Source: Tigriopus japonicus (Eukaryota > Arthropoda > Copepoda > Harpacticoida > Harpacticidae). From it: 64,000 bases of DNA. The first letter of the stretch is position 1; every line of letters starts with the position of its first letter. Shown here piece after piece: positions 1 to 10,452 of the stretch. The stretch is from the NCBI GenBank assembly GCA_010645155.1, contig JAAGOF010000300.1, positions 1,549,817-1,613,816 on the forward strand. Direction: 5' to 3'. Under the pieces are notes generated by a model. The model was not told the origin of the DNA and did no database searches. It worked only from the letters and a program-made list of their open reading frames with translations. A program made the translations under genes and the position numbers.

Positions 1-2
1 AG

Positions 3-3000
3 GCATTTCGAGGCCCGCCTGGTGTTGGCCAAAACATTGCTTGGGCATTAACCAAAGACGTCAACTTTACGCGGATCATCGATGATCTGTGGTATAGAGA
101 TATTTCCACAGTCCAACCACAATATATAGAGGACTTTCAACAGGTAGGTCAAATCTTGATTTACAGGAAATTATGGCCACAAGTTTAATTGAGACAATAC
201 AATAGGCAATAGTCAAGCAGTTAGGTCAAAAAAGTTGAGGACGAAATTCAATCTTTCCGATTGACCCTTTTACGCGTATTACAGTATTCCCGCCTTGCAA
301 TGATTTTCTTTTTTTAAGTTCTGGATGCGTTTAATTTATGTTTAATTAATGTTCGCGTGATTATTGAGTTGTCAAAAGACTTTTTAGTTAGCCTTTCAAA
401 CAATCAACTCATCATCATATCAGAGTTTTAGAGCGGCATAAACAATAAACAATTTCATAATAACAGAGACTGAATTCAATCATTTGCGAATGAGGGTATA
501 TTTAGATGTCTTGTTGAGTTGCGTAAAAATGAGCAACTCGATTTCCAACGTCTTGACTTGCGAGAACTCGAGGTTGCGAAACATCAAGAAATTACCATTC
601 CGAGGGTGCTTCTTTCAAAGTACTTCTTTGAACTCGCAGCGCTCACCTCCAAGTAGTTTAATATTTATTTTTTATAAAATATTAAATGCTCTTACGCGTT
701 TTTATTTTTTTTCGATAACCACAGGTTGTTTGGAGCAAAATTGCGCTTAGTGTCTTTGTCAATGGTCCACTTTTAGACAACATCACTCAAACATGCCAGT
801 GTTTGTCATAACGCTAATTTATTTTTTTTTCCTTTTTCAATACGGATTGGCATTACAAGGTACAGAAAGGAAAGTGTAGTTTCATAAAAGTTTTTGGTGT
901 GGTTGCGTTTTTTTCATCCGCCACAAAGAACGATAATCCCCGTCAAAGCAATAAATCATAAGTATAATTTGTACAAATTACATTTATATTATATTTGTTC
1001 TATCGACAAGTTACTGTTGGCAGATCTGAACAACTATTTGCTCTACATTTTTGCGTCAAAATCATTTCATCTTTGTTGCCTGATCATTTTCAGCGACATA
1101 TTAAAATAGGAAATATTTTTGTTCGTAGATTTTAGATTACAACCACTATGGCTGTCCCCCAATTTCAATTTTTACTAAGTTGTGCTCTTATGCCGAAAAT
1201 TTCTATCACTTTCTCACAATCTTAGTTTGAATTTTGTTCAACCTTCAATTTTGCAAAAGCTTTTGAATGCTAAGTTGTTGTCGAAAAATTGCAAGATCTG
1301 AAGGCTACTCTTAATCCCAATAGAGATGCCCCAATAGACAGTGCTTCTTTGGACTGTTCTTGACGATGAACCATTAAGCTTTGATGGTTTCTTTCCCTTT
1401 TTAGATTGCAAATCATGATCGGGACATGACTTTGGTAACTCAAATTCTATGGGGCCGAACCACTCATGTAAGATCTCTTTTTTATTGACAATGGTTTTGA
1501 CCCAATGGGTAACGCTCATGGTTGTTTTTAGGTCGGTTGTGGGTGGACCCAATTTCCCGTGAAAGATTCGTCACCCATAAGAATGATGAATAGTGGTTTG
1601 TTGGCGAAATATGGCATGGGCGGTGAGAATCAGACACTCTATGAGAATTTCTTTGTTTGCAACTATGGTGTTGGGGGCAATGTTTTGGGTGAGCCAGTTT
1701 TCAACTGCAACGATGCCCTTTTAAACAAGAATAAACCCCAAGGCGAACCTATGAAATCAATGGATGGGCTCGCGTCAACAGTGATAAAATATCAAGACCA
1801 ATATCAAAATGCCTCCCCTGAGACCAAGAAGACAATTCAGCACTGCTTGGAGGGTATAATATGTGCAACCAATCAAAATCCAACGTCAAACTGTTCTTCT
1901 AATCATGTCGATTGCCTCAAAGTTTCTTATGATGACCTTCAGGATTTAGACCAAACTGATCTTGTGGCCAAGCTAGAATGTCAAATTGGAGAGATTTTGT
2001 GTTCACTTGCAAAATCATTCTCACAGTGTCGGCAAGATCACGAAACGTGCATGCTCAGGGAGATAAACAAAGCAGCGACGACCACAACAACAACAGAGAG
2101 CCCGAACTTAAAGGGTACCATTCAAAGCTCAACAGCAATGGCTCCCATTACCAAAACGATGTCCACAGAGTCGTCAGTTGGATCCAGCTCTTTTGATGTG
2201 AAATCATCAACGATTGCATTGCCCAACATAAATGTCGAGGTAACCACATTTTCGGCTCTCAATGTGGAACTGGTTGATAGACCTGAAGGCAAAGATGCAA
2301 CAAACGAGGGCTTCGAATCTCCTACCCAAAAACCTGAGGCTCAAGAGTTCACACCACCGGCAGAAACTGAGCCATCAATACTGTTTCCAACCACCAGTCC
2401 AAATGTGCCTGTAACACAAAGCTCTTTGGAAAGTGAAAACGAATTCACACCCCCATCCGAGACTGAACCTCCTTTGTTGTCAGACAGCAAGAATATCTCC
2501 ACCCAACCTCTTGAAACCGGGCAAGTGTCTGAGCCTGAGATTGGACCAATCGGCTTACCCAAAATCGAGTTGTTTCCTAGAATTAATATGAGGTTTTACA
2601 ACGGATCAACCAGATCAGAGGAACGATTGGCATTCTGTCTCAATAGCCTCGAGTGCAATCCGGACGATGACAAAGTTGACTGTTTACAACTTAACCTGTT
2701 TTGCAACCAAGGCTTAAATGTCTCCGGTGTCAATCCAAAAATAGTGTTAAAGCTTTCAGAGTGCATGATTCAAGATATTATCTGCTTTCTTCAGGACAAT
2801 TCCTATGATTTTTGTCGGAATCGATTTGAAAGTTGTGCAGACATAATCCTACCAAGTTCTGTGCGAATTTCATTGTCAAATGATTCCTTGGAGACGAATA
2901 TTGGTAATCTGGATAGTTTTATAGAAATCACAGGAATCAGTGAGATCTCAAACCAAAACTCAACTATTGCTGGGAATGTGACTAACAATGTAATTGAGTC

Positions 3001-6000
3001 CATATCACAATCTCTGGGCGATATCGAGCTCTCTGAATTGGATGCTAACTTGACGTTGGACGACATCATAGCCGATAACGAAACTCTGAAGATTTATCAG
3101 GATATTCATATCATATTAAATGACGATCCTGCGCAAAGCAACGGAACAATTGTTGAGCTCACCATCAATGGAACCAAAGTCCAGGTTGACATCGATAATC
3201 CATCCATTGTGCTTGACCCGAACTCATTTATCATTGGCTTGGAAAACCAAACAAATATTGACGACTCAACGAAGCATATGCTAATTGAAAAGGTTTTAAA
3301 CAATTTTGCTGCTGTGGGAACGGTGTGCGCTTTGTGTGGAAGCGCAAATCACTCATTATCAATTGGCGAAGATTTAATGCCTGAAACATTGGAGCCAAAT
3401 CTTGGCACCGTACTAATTTATCCATCTCCTTCACAACTTCAAATTCAGTTATCGGTCTGTCTGAGTGCTTTGTCATGCGGAGAGGTAAAATCTTGTCAGG
3501 AAGCCCATATTCAGTGCCTTGGACAAGACAATTTTCATTCATACTCCTTCACTGAAAGAAAAAACATCGCGGAGTGTCTGGTTGAAAACTTTTTGTGCCA
3601 AATAGACAAGCAAATTTTACAAATTTGCGGCAACGGGTTTAATTCATGTTTGAATCATATGAATTTGAGTATGAGCGCTCCTCTTCAGCTTGAAGAAGAA
3701 AAAGTGGAACAAACATCCATGTTCCCTTTTAATGATCTTTTGACGGGACACTCAAAGTCTCAGCCTGTCCTTCAAATCGATAAAGATGAAACAAGCAAAA
3801 TCTTAACCCATTTGTCAAAAGATCTTGCTACTTTATTACAAGAAAACCTTTTGCCAGCGGAGCTCGTTTTAGTGTGGACCAACATAGAAAACTCACTCCA
3901 AGGAACGAACATTACTATTCAAAAGGATGTCCTGACGAACAGGCAAGAAAATCTAGAGTGGATCGAAGTTCAAACACAAACCCTTTTGCCAACATTCAAT
4001 ACTAGTCTAAAAATAATACAAAAGACAAATAAGAGTCTTAATGAAGTTACCAAACAACTATTTGACCAACTGCTAATTTCTCTGAGCAAAGAATATGCAG
4101 CCAATTACGAGAAGGACGAGACATATTTGGCAAAAATATCATCAACTTCCAAGCACCCAATCAACATCACGTTTTCTACAGACACCAAAAACACTTTCGA
4201 CAATCCATCCAATTATTTTGTAAAATTGACAAAATATCCCTTAGGAACACTTGGGCCATATCATACAACCATTCCCTTGGAGGCATTACAAGACTATCAA
4301 CAGTCACAAAAAATCGATCTGCTCTTAGCTATGGGTATCTTTGGGGATGAAATTATTCACAATCCGGTCAAAAAAGGACCTTCGAAGGATGGTGCTCCAG
4401 TGACCTTTTCCAAGAGCGAGATTCCCTCCAATCCCACAGCTGCACATGAGTTTGTCAAGGACAAAATCACACCCTTCATTGCCGCCACAGGAGATCAAGA
4501 TCCAGCAGAGCAAGAGGCCAACAAGATTGCTGACTCTCAATCCGTGATCTTCCAGGATGATCAAATTGATTTGAGTGCTCCAATCACCTTGACAAGTGAT
4601 CCCAAGAACAACATCATTATGGCCACAGTCAATGGTGCTGAGTCGGATATCAAGTCTAAGGTTCCTTTGAAGGAGGGTGCTCCAGTGACCTTTTCCAAGA
4701 GCGAGATTCCCTCCAATCCCACAGCTGCACATGAGTTTGTCAAGGACAAAATCACACCCTTCATTGCCGCCAAAGGAGATCAAGATCCAGCAGAGCAAGA
4801 GGCCAACAAGATTGCTGACTCTCTATCCGTGATCTTCCAGGATGATCAAATTGATTTGAGTGCTCCAATCACCTTGACAAGTGATCCCCAGAAAAACATC
4901 ATTATGGCCACAGTCAATGGTGCTGAGTCGGATATCAAGTCTATGGTTCCTTTGAAGGAGGGTGCTCCAGTGACCTTTTCCAAGAGCGAGATTCCCTCCA
5001 ATCCCACAGCTGCACATGAGTTTGTCAAGGACAAAATCACACCCTTCATTGCCGCCACAGGAGATCAAGATCCAGCAGAGCAAGAGGCCAACAAGATTGC
5101 TGACTCTCTATCCGTGATCTTCCAGGATGATCAAATTGATTTGAGTGCTCCAATCACCTTGACAAGTGATCCCAAGAACAACATCATTATGGCCACAGTC
5201 AATGGTGCTGAGTCGGATATCAAGTCTAAGGTTCCTTTGAAGGAGGGTGCTCCAGTGACCTTTTCCAAGAGCGAGATTCCCTCCAATCCCACAGCTGCAC
5301 ATGAGTTTGTCAAGGACAAGATAAAGTTATTCTTCCAGTCCCCTCGATATCCTCCTGCTGTTGTCTCTTTTATGCTCTCAGTACCTGAATTAGGGATTTC
5401 GGTTGGGACTGATGAAGCTTTCTCATCGGAGTCGTCAAGTGTGCTGCCGTTTGTCTTGAATACTGGAACTGAGTATCCTTCGTTTGGATTTTCAGTAATT
5501 GGAGATCAAGGTAAAACTTGTTTTTTTATATTTTGAAATATTGTATTTAATGGAAATTTGTTTTGTGTTTGTTTTAGTTTCGTCTGTTGGTCCATCTCTT
5601 ACTTCTGGTTCGACCTTGTCAGGCTCTCTTTTTGAAACTTCAACAATGTCGTCTTCCATTCCATCTGAACCAGTAACGAGTCAAAGCATTATTGGTCGAA
5701 TAAGGGATATCGTACTGGGTTTGGTTGCTTCTACTTTTACTGGCCTAATGTCTCAGACCATTGGTCTTCCTATTTCACCTGGCAGAAAGGAGGATAAATT
5801 CAATCAACAGAGACCCCTGAATGCCAAGGATCCATTTGATCGTGTTCGACCTACAATTCATGACGAGGTTTATTTTGATGGGAATGTGCTGAATATTACT
5901 TTGCCTGTGAAGGACACCGATGTAAAAAATGTGAACACCAGTGCCCTCGAAAATGAAGTTGGTCTAGTTGTTGAAAATGTTTTGACCCAGGCATTTAAGC

Positions 6001-7166
6001 CTGTCTCTGAAAAGCCTAAAATTCGCGTCAAAGTCACTGAAACTCAAGACAACCAAGGTCTTTTCATCAACGCTGAAGCTGTTGAAACTCTTAACCCAAA
6101 ACGCGATCCCCAAAATAGAAATCCAAGTGGTTCAAATATTGCCCAAGCTCCCATTCGTGGTGAAGGGCGTACTCCTCCTAATGAATCTCCAATTCCACTC
6201 GCAACCACTCAAGATCCTGTTGGCAATCGAGAACCAGGGTATTACCCTGACCCTCGCACAACTGAACGACCATTTAATCCTGCATTGGTAGATCGTTTTG
6301 GCGGCGTGAACCCTAAATTTCCTTCCCGTACCAATCAAGAGGCTTATGATCCGTTTGGTATTTTAGACATGATACCTCAGGTTGAATTTGGAACTCCCAT
6401 TGACATCAGCAATATTCGACCCATTCAATTTAAACCAGAAGATGCAATTCAACCTACAAACAACGAAGAGAACAAACAACCGACCAGAACTTTTTCAGAG
6501 GCTTCCCCAGAAACAACATTACCTCCTGACGAAGAAGCAAGATTGTCCGATATTTTGGATATCTTACTAAACGAAAAGGGCATTGATTACATTAATGCTG
6601 TTCCTGACGATGACGACCAAAGTTTTGACAATAACTTAAACATCCTATTTAGTCGAGAATCCGCTGCTGACATTGTGAACGCTACCGTAGTGGAAGACTT
6701 TGATTATGCTCGTCGCATTCGGGATGCCAAGAATGCCATCAGCTTTGCGACCATTTCATCGATAATAATTGGAGCCATCTCTCTTCTCCTCATTGGTTTG
6801 GTGCTCTTCATGATCATTGCCAGAAAGAGGAGGAGATCGTACTCCACTACCACCCCTACCCAATCTAGAACCACTATCACTGGCACACCTATAATCGTCG
6901 ATACTCCTTCAGTGAGTGACATGTTCAATAGTGGTCCCCAATCTATAGAAAATTCGGATCCAGTGATGCCTATTGATGGACATCAGACAATTGTGACCTC
7001 ATATGAAGAATTCATGTTTTCCGGAGGTGCTAAAGGAAATATCCTAAACAGTATGCCGTTAGCAAGCGATTCCGGCCCTTCATCATTGGAGAGTGACCAA
7101 AGGGTACCCCCGACCCAAGATTTAAAAGACGGTGGTGATTATTTGTTTGCCCGTTCACGTCCCTGA
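3..7166 (+). CDS. CAP/SCP-domain single-pass membrane protein, 5' end outside the window
   Basis: Exons read as <3..143, 1405..1467, 1532..5510 and 5578..7166 (stop TGA), about 1,923 residues in the window, with all intron phases compatible. The first three exons assemble the second half of a CAP (CRISP/antigen-5/PR-1) domain: GQNIAW, then VTQILWG, then VGCGWTQFPV and FFVCNYGVGGNVLGEPV, matching the family's GQN, HYTQVVW and CNYxPxGN signatures. The His of HYTQ is replaced (MTLVTQ). After it come a Thr/Ser/Pro-rich, N-glycosylation-rich ectodomain, three eight-cysteine modules, a 95-residue tandem repeat (see separate entries), and a hydrophobic helix near 6739-6810 (ISSIIIGAISLLLIGLVLFM) followed by KRRR and a roughly 110-residue cytoplasmic tail. 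A type I surface or cuticle-contacting protein is inferred. The enzymatic or sterol-binding role of the CAP part is unknown. The start codon and signal peptide lie upstream of the window. Confidence 0.85.
144..1404 (+). other. Intron 1 of the CAP-domain gene
   Basis: It runs from the GTAGGT donor after 143 to a TTTCCCTTTTTAG acceptor ending at 1404. Joining the two exons in phase 0 restores a continuous CAP domain. The intron holds a LINE 3' fragment on the minus strand (893..1040). There is also a roughly 60-codon stop-free stretch (about 470-655) and a second one (about 723-810) that I cannot assign to any family. No second gene can be supported here. Confidence 0.6.
893..1040 (-). mobile_element. 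3' end fragment of a LINE (same family as 60760..62700)
   Basis: Read on the minus strand, the fragment starts with codons for FRSANSN, then runs through an AT-rich 3' UTR to a TTCTTTGTGGCGG-type tail. The same order (YRSANSN codons, AT-rich stretch, TTTGTAGCGGTAG tail) is found at 60905 down to 60760. It is a 5'-truncated insertion in the intron. Confidence 0.6.
1836..3657 (+). repeat. Three eight-cysteine modules inside the CAP-domain protein
   Basis: Three diverged copies sit at about 1836-2052, 2632-2838 and 3445-3650. Each follows C-x5-C-x(5-9)-C-x6-C-x(19-21)-C-x6-C-x(8-9)-C-x6-C, with a conserved E before the fifth Cys and an aliphatic run before the sixth (EILC, DIIC, NFLC). The two four-cysteine halves resemble each other, so each module may itself be an ancient duplication. 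Copies are separated by Thr/Ser/Pro-rich linkers. I do not recognise the spacing as EGF, ShK, CRISP hinge, chitin-binding type 2 or follistatin. Confidence 0.75.
4391..5323 (+). repeat. 285-bp in-frame tandem repeat, about 3.3 copies
   Basis: Units start at 4391, 4676, 4961 and 5246 (the last is partial). Each encodes 95 residues beginning GAPVTFSKSEIP and ending near DIKSKVPLKE. The copies differ at only a few nucleotides (TCTCAATCC/TCTCTATCC, CCCAAGAACAAC/CCCCAGAAAAAC, GTCTAAG/GTCTATG), so expansion or homogenisation is recent. The frame and length are preserved, so copy number can vary without breaking the protein. Confidence 0.97.
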
Positions 7167-7436
7167 ATTCTAAAGTGACTCTTAAGGCATTTCCCCTTTT
7201 GATACACTGTGTTTGAGCAAAAGTAGAATCAAAATTTTCCAACGTAGTAACCCTTTAAACTTGTGACCTAATCATTGCGTTACAATTTACTCAGTTCTCT
7301 AAACCTCGAGATGATAAAATAACAATTTGAACCCATCTCGCATCTGTGATATTCTAGTCAAACCTGAGTGCTATTATCATTTACATATTATGTTACCATG
7401 TATCTAAAAGCAAAATAAATCATGAGCTTTTCCTAC

Positions 7437-10400
7437 CTCTTTGATTTTCTCAATGGGAGCTTGAAAAAGTTGCCTCATGGTTTTTACATCGATACGAATC
7501 ATTCCGTGCGATGCCCAAGAAATTCCACGATGCCCGAATTTGTTTACTGCAGAACCGATCTGTAGATTAAAAAACAATCAATGAGGAGGTTTATTCAGCA
7601 ATACATTTGGTCGAGATCTCACATCTTTTCCCTTCTGTCGTTTGTAGAAGTCTATGAGGGAGAAAGGTAAAGCCACGTTTAAAGGCGTCATTTTGTATGG
7701 GGAGCAACTCCTTTTCCTGGATTCGAACGCAATCATGAGGTCGATATAGCCCATTGGTCGTTTCTTCTTAAATTGTGCCAAAAGATCTTGGCCTAATACT
7801 TCTCCCAAGAGCTCTTCAAATGCCTCGTCCACGCCTGGAAAGCAATTTCAATGATCATAAAAAGAAGTAGGGACACAGTAATATGTAATTCCGCGTATCC
7901 TTACTAGTTGATCCGTAAGGTCCTCCAGTGGCTTTAAAGAGCTCTTTGAGTTGGCCCTCCTTATTGGTGATCTCATGAACCGTAATGTCCACAGTTCCGC
8001 CTCCACAATCAACAACCATATAACGCCCCCCTAATAAAGAACCATTATTTAAGCGATTTCAAAACTGACAGGGGCTTTCTATTTAATGTTTACCTTGACG
8101 GAGAAGATCGTTAACAAGAATGTTAGTATTTTCGTTGTCGTTATCAATGGGATCAAAATAAGTAGTGCTTGGAGAGTTAGCTTGACACTCTGAAACGGTT
8201 TTTGTTAGTTCTACACTAAAGACTACTTTTTTAACACTGTTGGGAAACGGACAAGGAGAACACTTAATTAGAAACTTCGTTGTACCTGCGCCAGTTTCTT
8301 CGAGAACAAAATCCGATGACATTGAGACCTTATCAGGGTCTTGATGATCATAGAAGATGGACTTTGGTCTTTCTGGCATCAGTTGGTTCAATCTTAACTT
8401 CCGGCAATATATTGAAGCAGCTTCAGGCTCGAGCGCTATCAAGACTTGATCCGGGATTTTGGGACTTCCAATACCAGCCTAATATTTCAATGAAAGGAAG
8501 GGTACTCAATTTATACTTAACCTGACTGGACTTAAAATGCTCAAACTTACTGCGTAGGCTGATTCGCGCATGAATTGCTTGGCTTGCTGACGCCATATTG
8601 CGGGCACAGTGACTACCCATCTGACGTCATCCATCACTACTTTGGAACCCATTGTGTCAGAGAGTTCCTTAAGGGCGTGATCTTTGAAGTATTTCAAAGT
8701 ATGAGAAAAGACATCAAGAGCCGAAAGCTCAGCTCCGTTGGCGGCCTTCACTTTAGTCGAGCGGTCAATTTTCTGTGGAAAAAATCCTCTCGTTTTAAAA
8801 CCTTTCTCAAATGAAGACACCGGTTATTACCTTATTGTGGTGTAGAATCATTTTGAATTTATCAAAAAAGTACCACTTCTTGGCTTCATCTGGCACCAAA
8901 TCGTGATAAAAATCTCTCGCGGAAAATCCAAAGGAATGAAATTGTTTGTTGGGATTTAAAAGCAAGATGGTGGGTGTTTTTTGATTATTCATTCCAGGAT
9001 CATCGCCTTCCCATTTTCTCATGATATGAACGGTGTCAGTGTCATGTGTGAAACTGAAGGCATATCCACTATAGGTGGTTCCAAAATCGATTGCCACCAC
9101 CACAAAATGGCTGTATTGGGGAGTATCATTCAAAACAGTCGCGGTTTGCCGCTCTCCTTCATTTTGAACCATTTCCATTGGAACAGGTGTCATGAAGGAA
9201 GTTAGTCTTTCGCTTTCAGACTTGCGCTCCACTTTAGGACTACTTTGAGCCAACAACGGAATGCCTCCATTGGAACTCATTTTTCCACATGTTTTATCTG
9301 CATAAATTGGGCGATTACCGTTAGAAACAGAAGGGGTTGGATTTGCCAAGGGGCTCGACCTCAAAGTGGCCAAGGCTTGGTCGATCTTTTCTCTAGTGGG
9401 ACTGAGTGATCTTAATGAATGTGTGGAATAGTGAGGCGATACAGATCTTTTTGGAGGCATTGGAGCATTGGAGGAGGACTTTTCCAAAGCCAGTTCGTCC
9501 AATTGTTCGATGGTCTTGACAGAATCTGGGAGAATGGGCGAGTCTGACCGACGAGGAATCTTCATCGACTTATCGGCACTTTTGACCAATCTGGTGGAAA
9601 ATGGAATTGTCATTCCAGATTGGCCTGTTGGTGATAATGAACGACCTCGAGGCTGCAAAAGGTTCGAGGTTCCTTGCTCGTAAGAGAAGGGCTTTGGAAC
9701 ACAACGGCTGGACATTGAAGTGGTGAAATGGGATCGGCCAGATACGTCATACTTAGGACCAAATGATTGATATGTTTTCGATCTTTCGTTCCATGAGGGT
9801 TGAATATAATAGGAATGGTATTCTCCTGTCCCACTCGACGATTTCGGATGTCCGGCCTCAAAATCTGATCCGTTCTTCAACACACGCGTTCGATTGCAAA
9901 TGATGTTTTCATTGAACTTTCTTGCTCGGGTTTTGGGGTAAGATGAGGGAGATGATGAAGAGTAGCGTTGATCCCTACCATAAAAATAGCCAGAGTGGAA
10001 AGAGGACTCATCTGTTTGCGTCATTGAAGTTCTTCGTCCGTTCTTCAGATTAAGATTCCGGCTCGAGGATCGAGGATTTGGAGCCGGGGCAGAATTTCGG
10101 CCCTTGTTCATGCTGGAACCAGGTGGAACGGTGATCTCCTCGGTAGCATTATATCTTTCGCTGTACCTCGTTTCGAACGAACTTGAGGGGCTGGCAGATT
10201 TGTTTCTACCCCGGAAGAAACTGGAACCAACCTTCTGGGAACTTGGCGAAGAGCTTGGGCTTCGGCTGGAGCAGGAATCGAACTTGATGGGATAACGGCG
10301 AGCCAAGTGACTCCTTTCTAATTGAACCTCCATGATTCCTGAAGCTCCTAAAGACGAGAGATCGCTCTCCGTGTCTTTTGGGGAATCGACAGTTTGTTCG

Positions 10401-10452
10401 AAAGAGTGAGAGACGGATTGATATTCGATATCTTTTCGCAACCTGGAACAAT
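7437..10452 (-). CDS. HSPA12: HSPA12-type Hsp70-family protein, 3' part not found
   Basis: Six minus-strand exons with compatible phases: 8831..10452, 8551..8772, 8094..8478, 7905..8030, 7623..7834 and 7437..7559. A Ser/Pro/Arg-rich, probably disordered N-terminus of about 440 residues precedes the Hsp70-like ATPase domain. The motifs are in HSPA12 order: [15 protein letters not shown] (phosphate-1), [34 protein letters not shown] with [38 protein letters not shown] (phosphate-2), [11 protein letters not shown] and FSLIDFYK. Members of this branch lack a classical substrate-binding domain and are cytosolic. The last exon found ends IEKIKE at a GTAGGA donor. The remaining roughly 200-250 residues, including the adenosine motif, are not seen in the 270 bp before the convergent CAP gene, nor elsewhere to the left. 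The first coding exon (start codon) is not identified either; the acceptor is at 10453-10454. Confidence 0.88.

Noticed and set aside
3..60. GPPGVGQN read as a P-loop (Walker A) of an ATPase
   Set aside because: The Lys is absent, and the following exons continue a CAP domain in phase; GQNIAW is the CAP signature.
470..811. Two stop-free stretches in intron 1 as an extra exon pair
   Set aside because: Direct joining of 143 to 1405 already gives an uninterrupted CAP domain, and neither stretch matches a family or has matching phases.
1238..1552. Minus-strand 104-codon ORF as the missing HSPA12 3' part
   Set aside because: It contains no Hsp70 motif and is antisense to CAP exons 2 and 3.
4325..5319. 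Minus-strand ORFs with repeated sequence opposite the 285-bp array
   Set aside because: They are antisense shadows of the repeat coding frame; no family resemblance.
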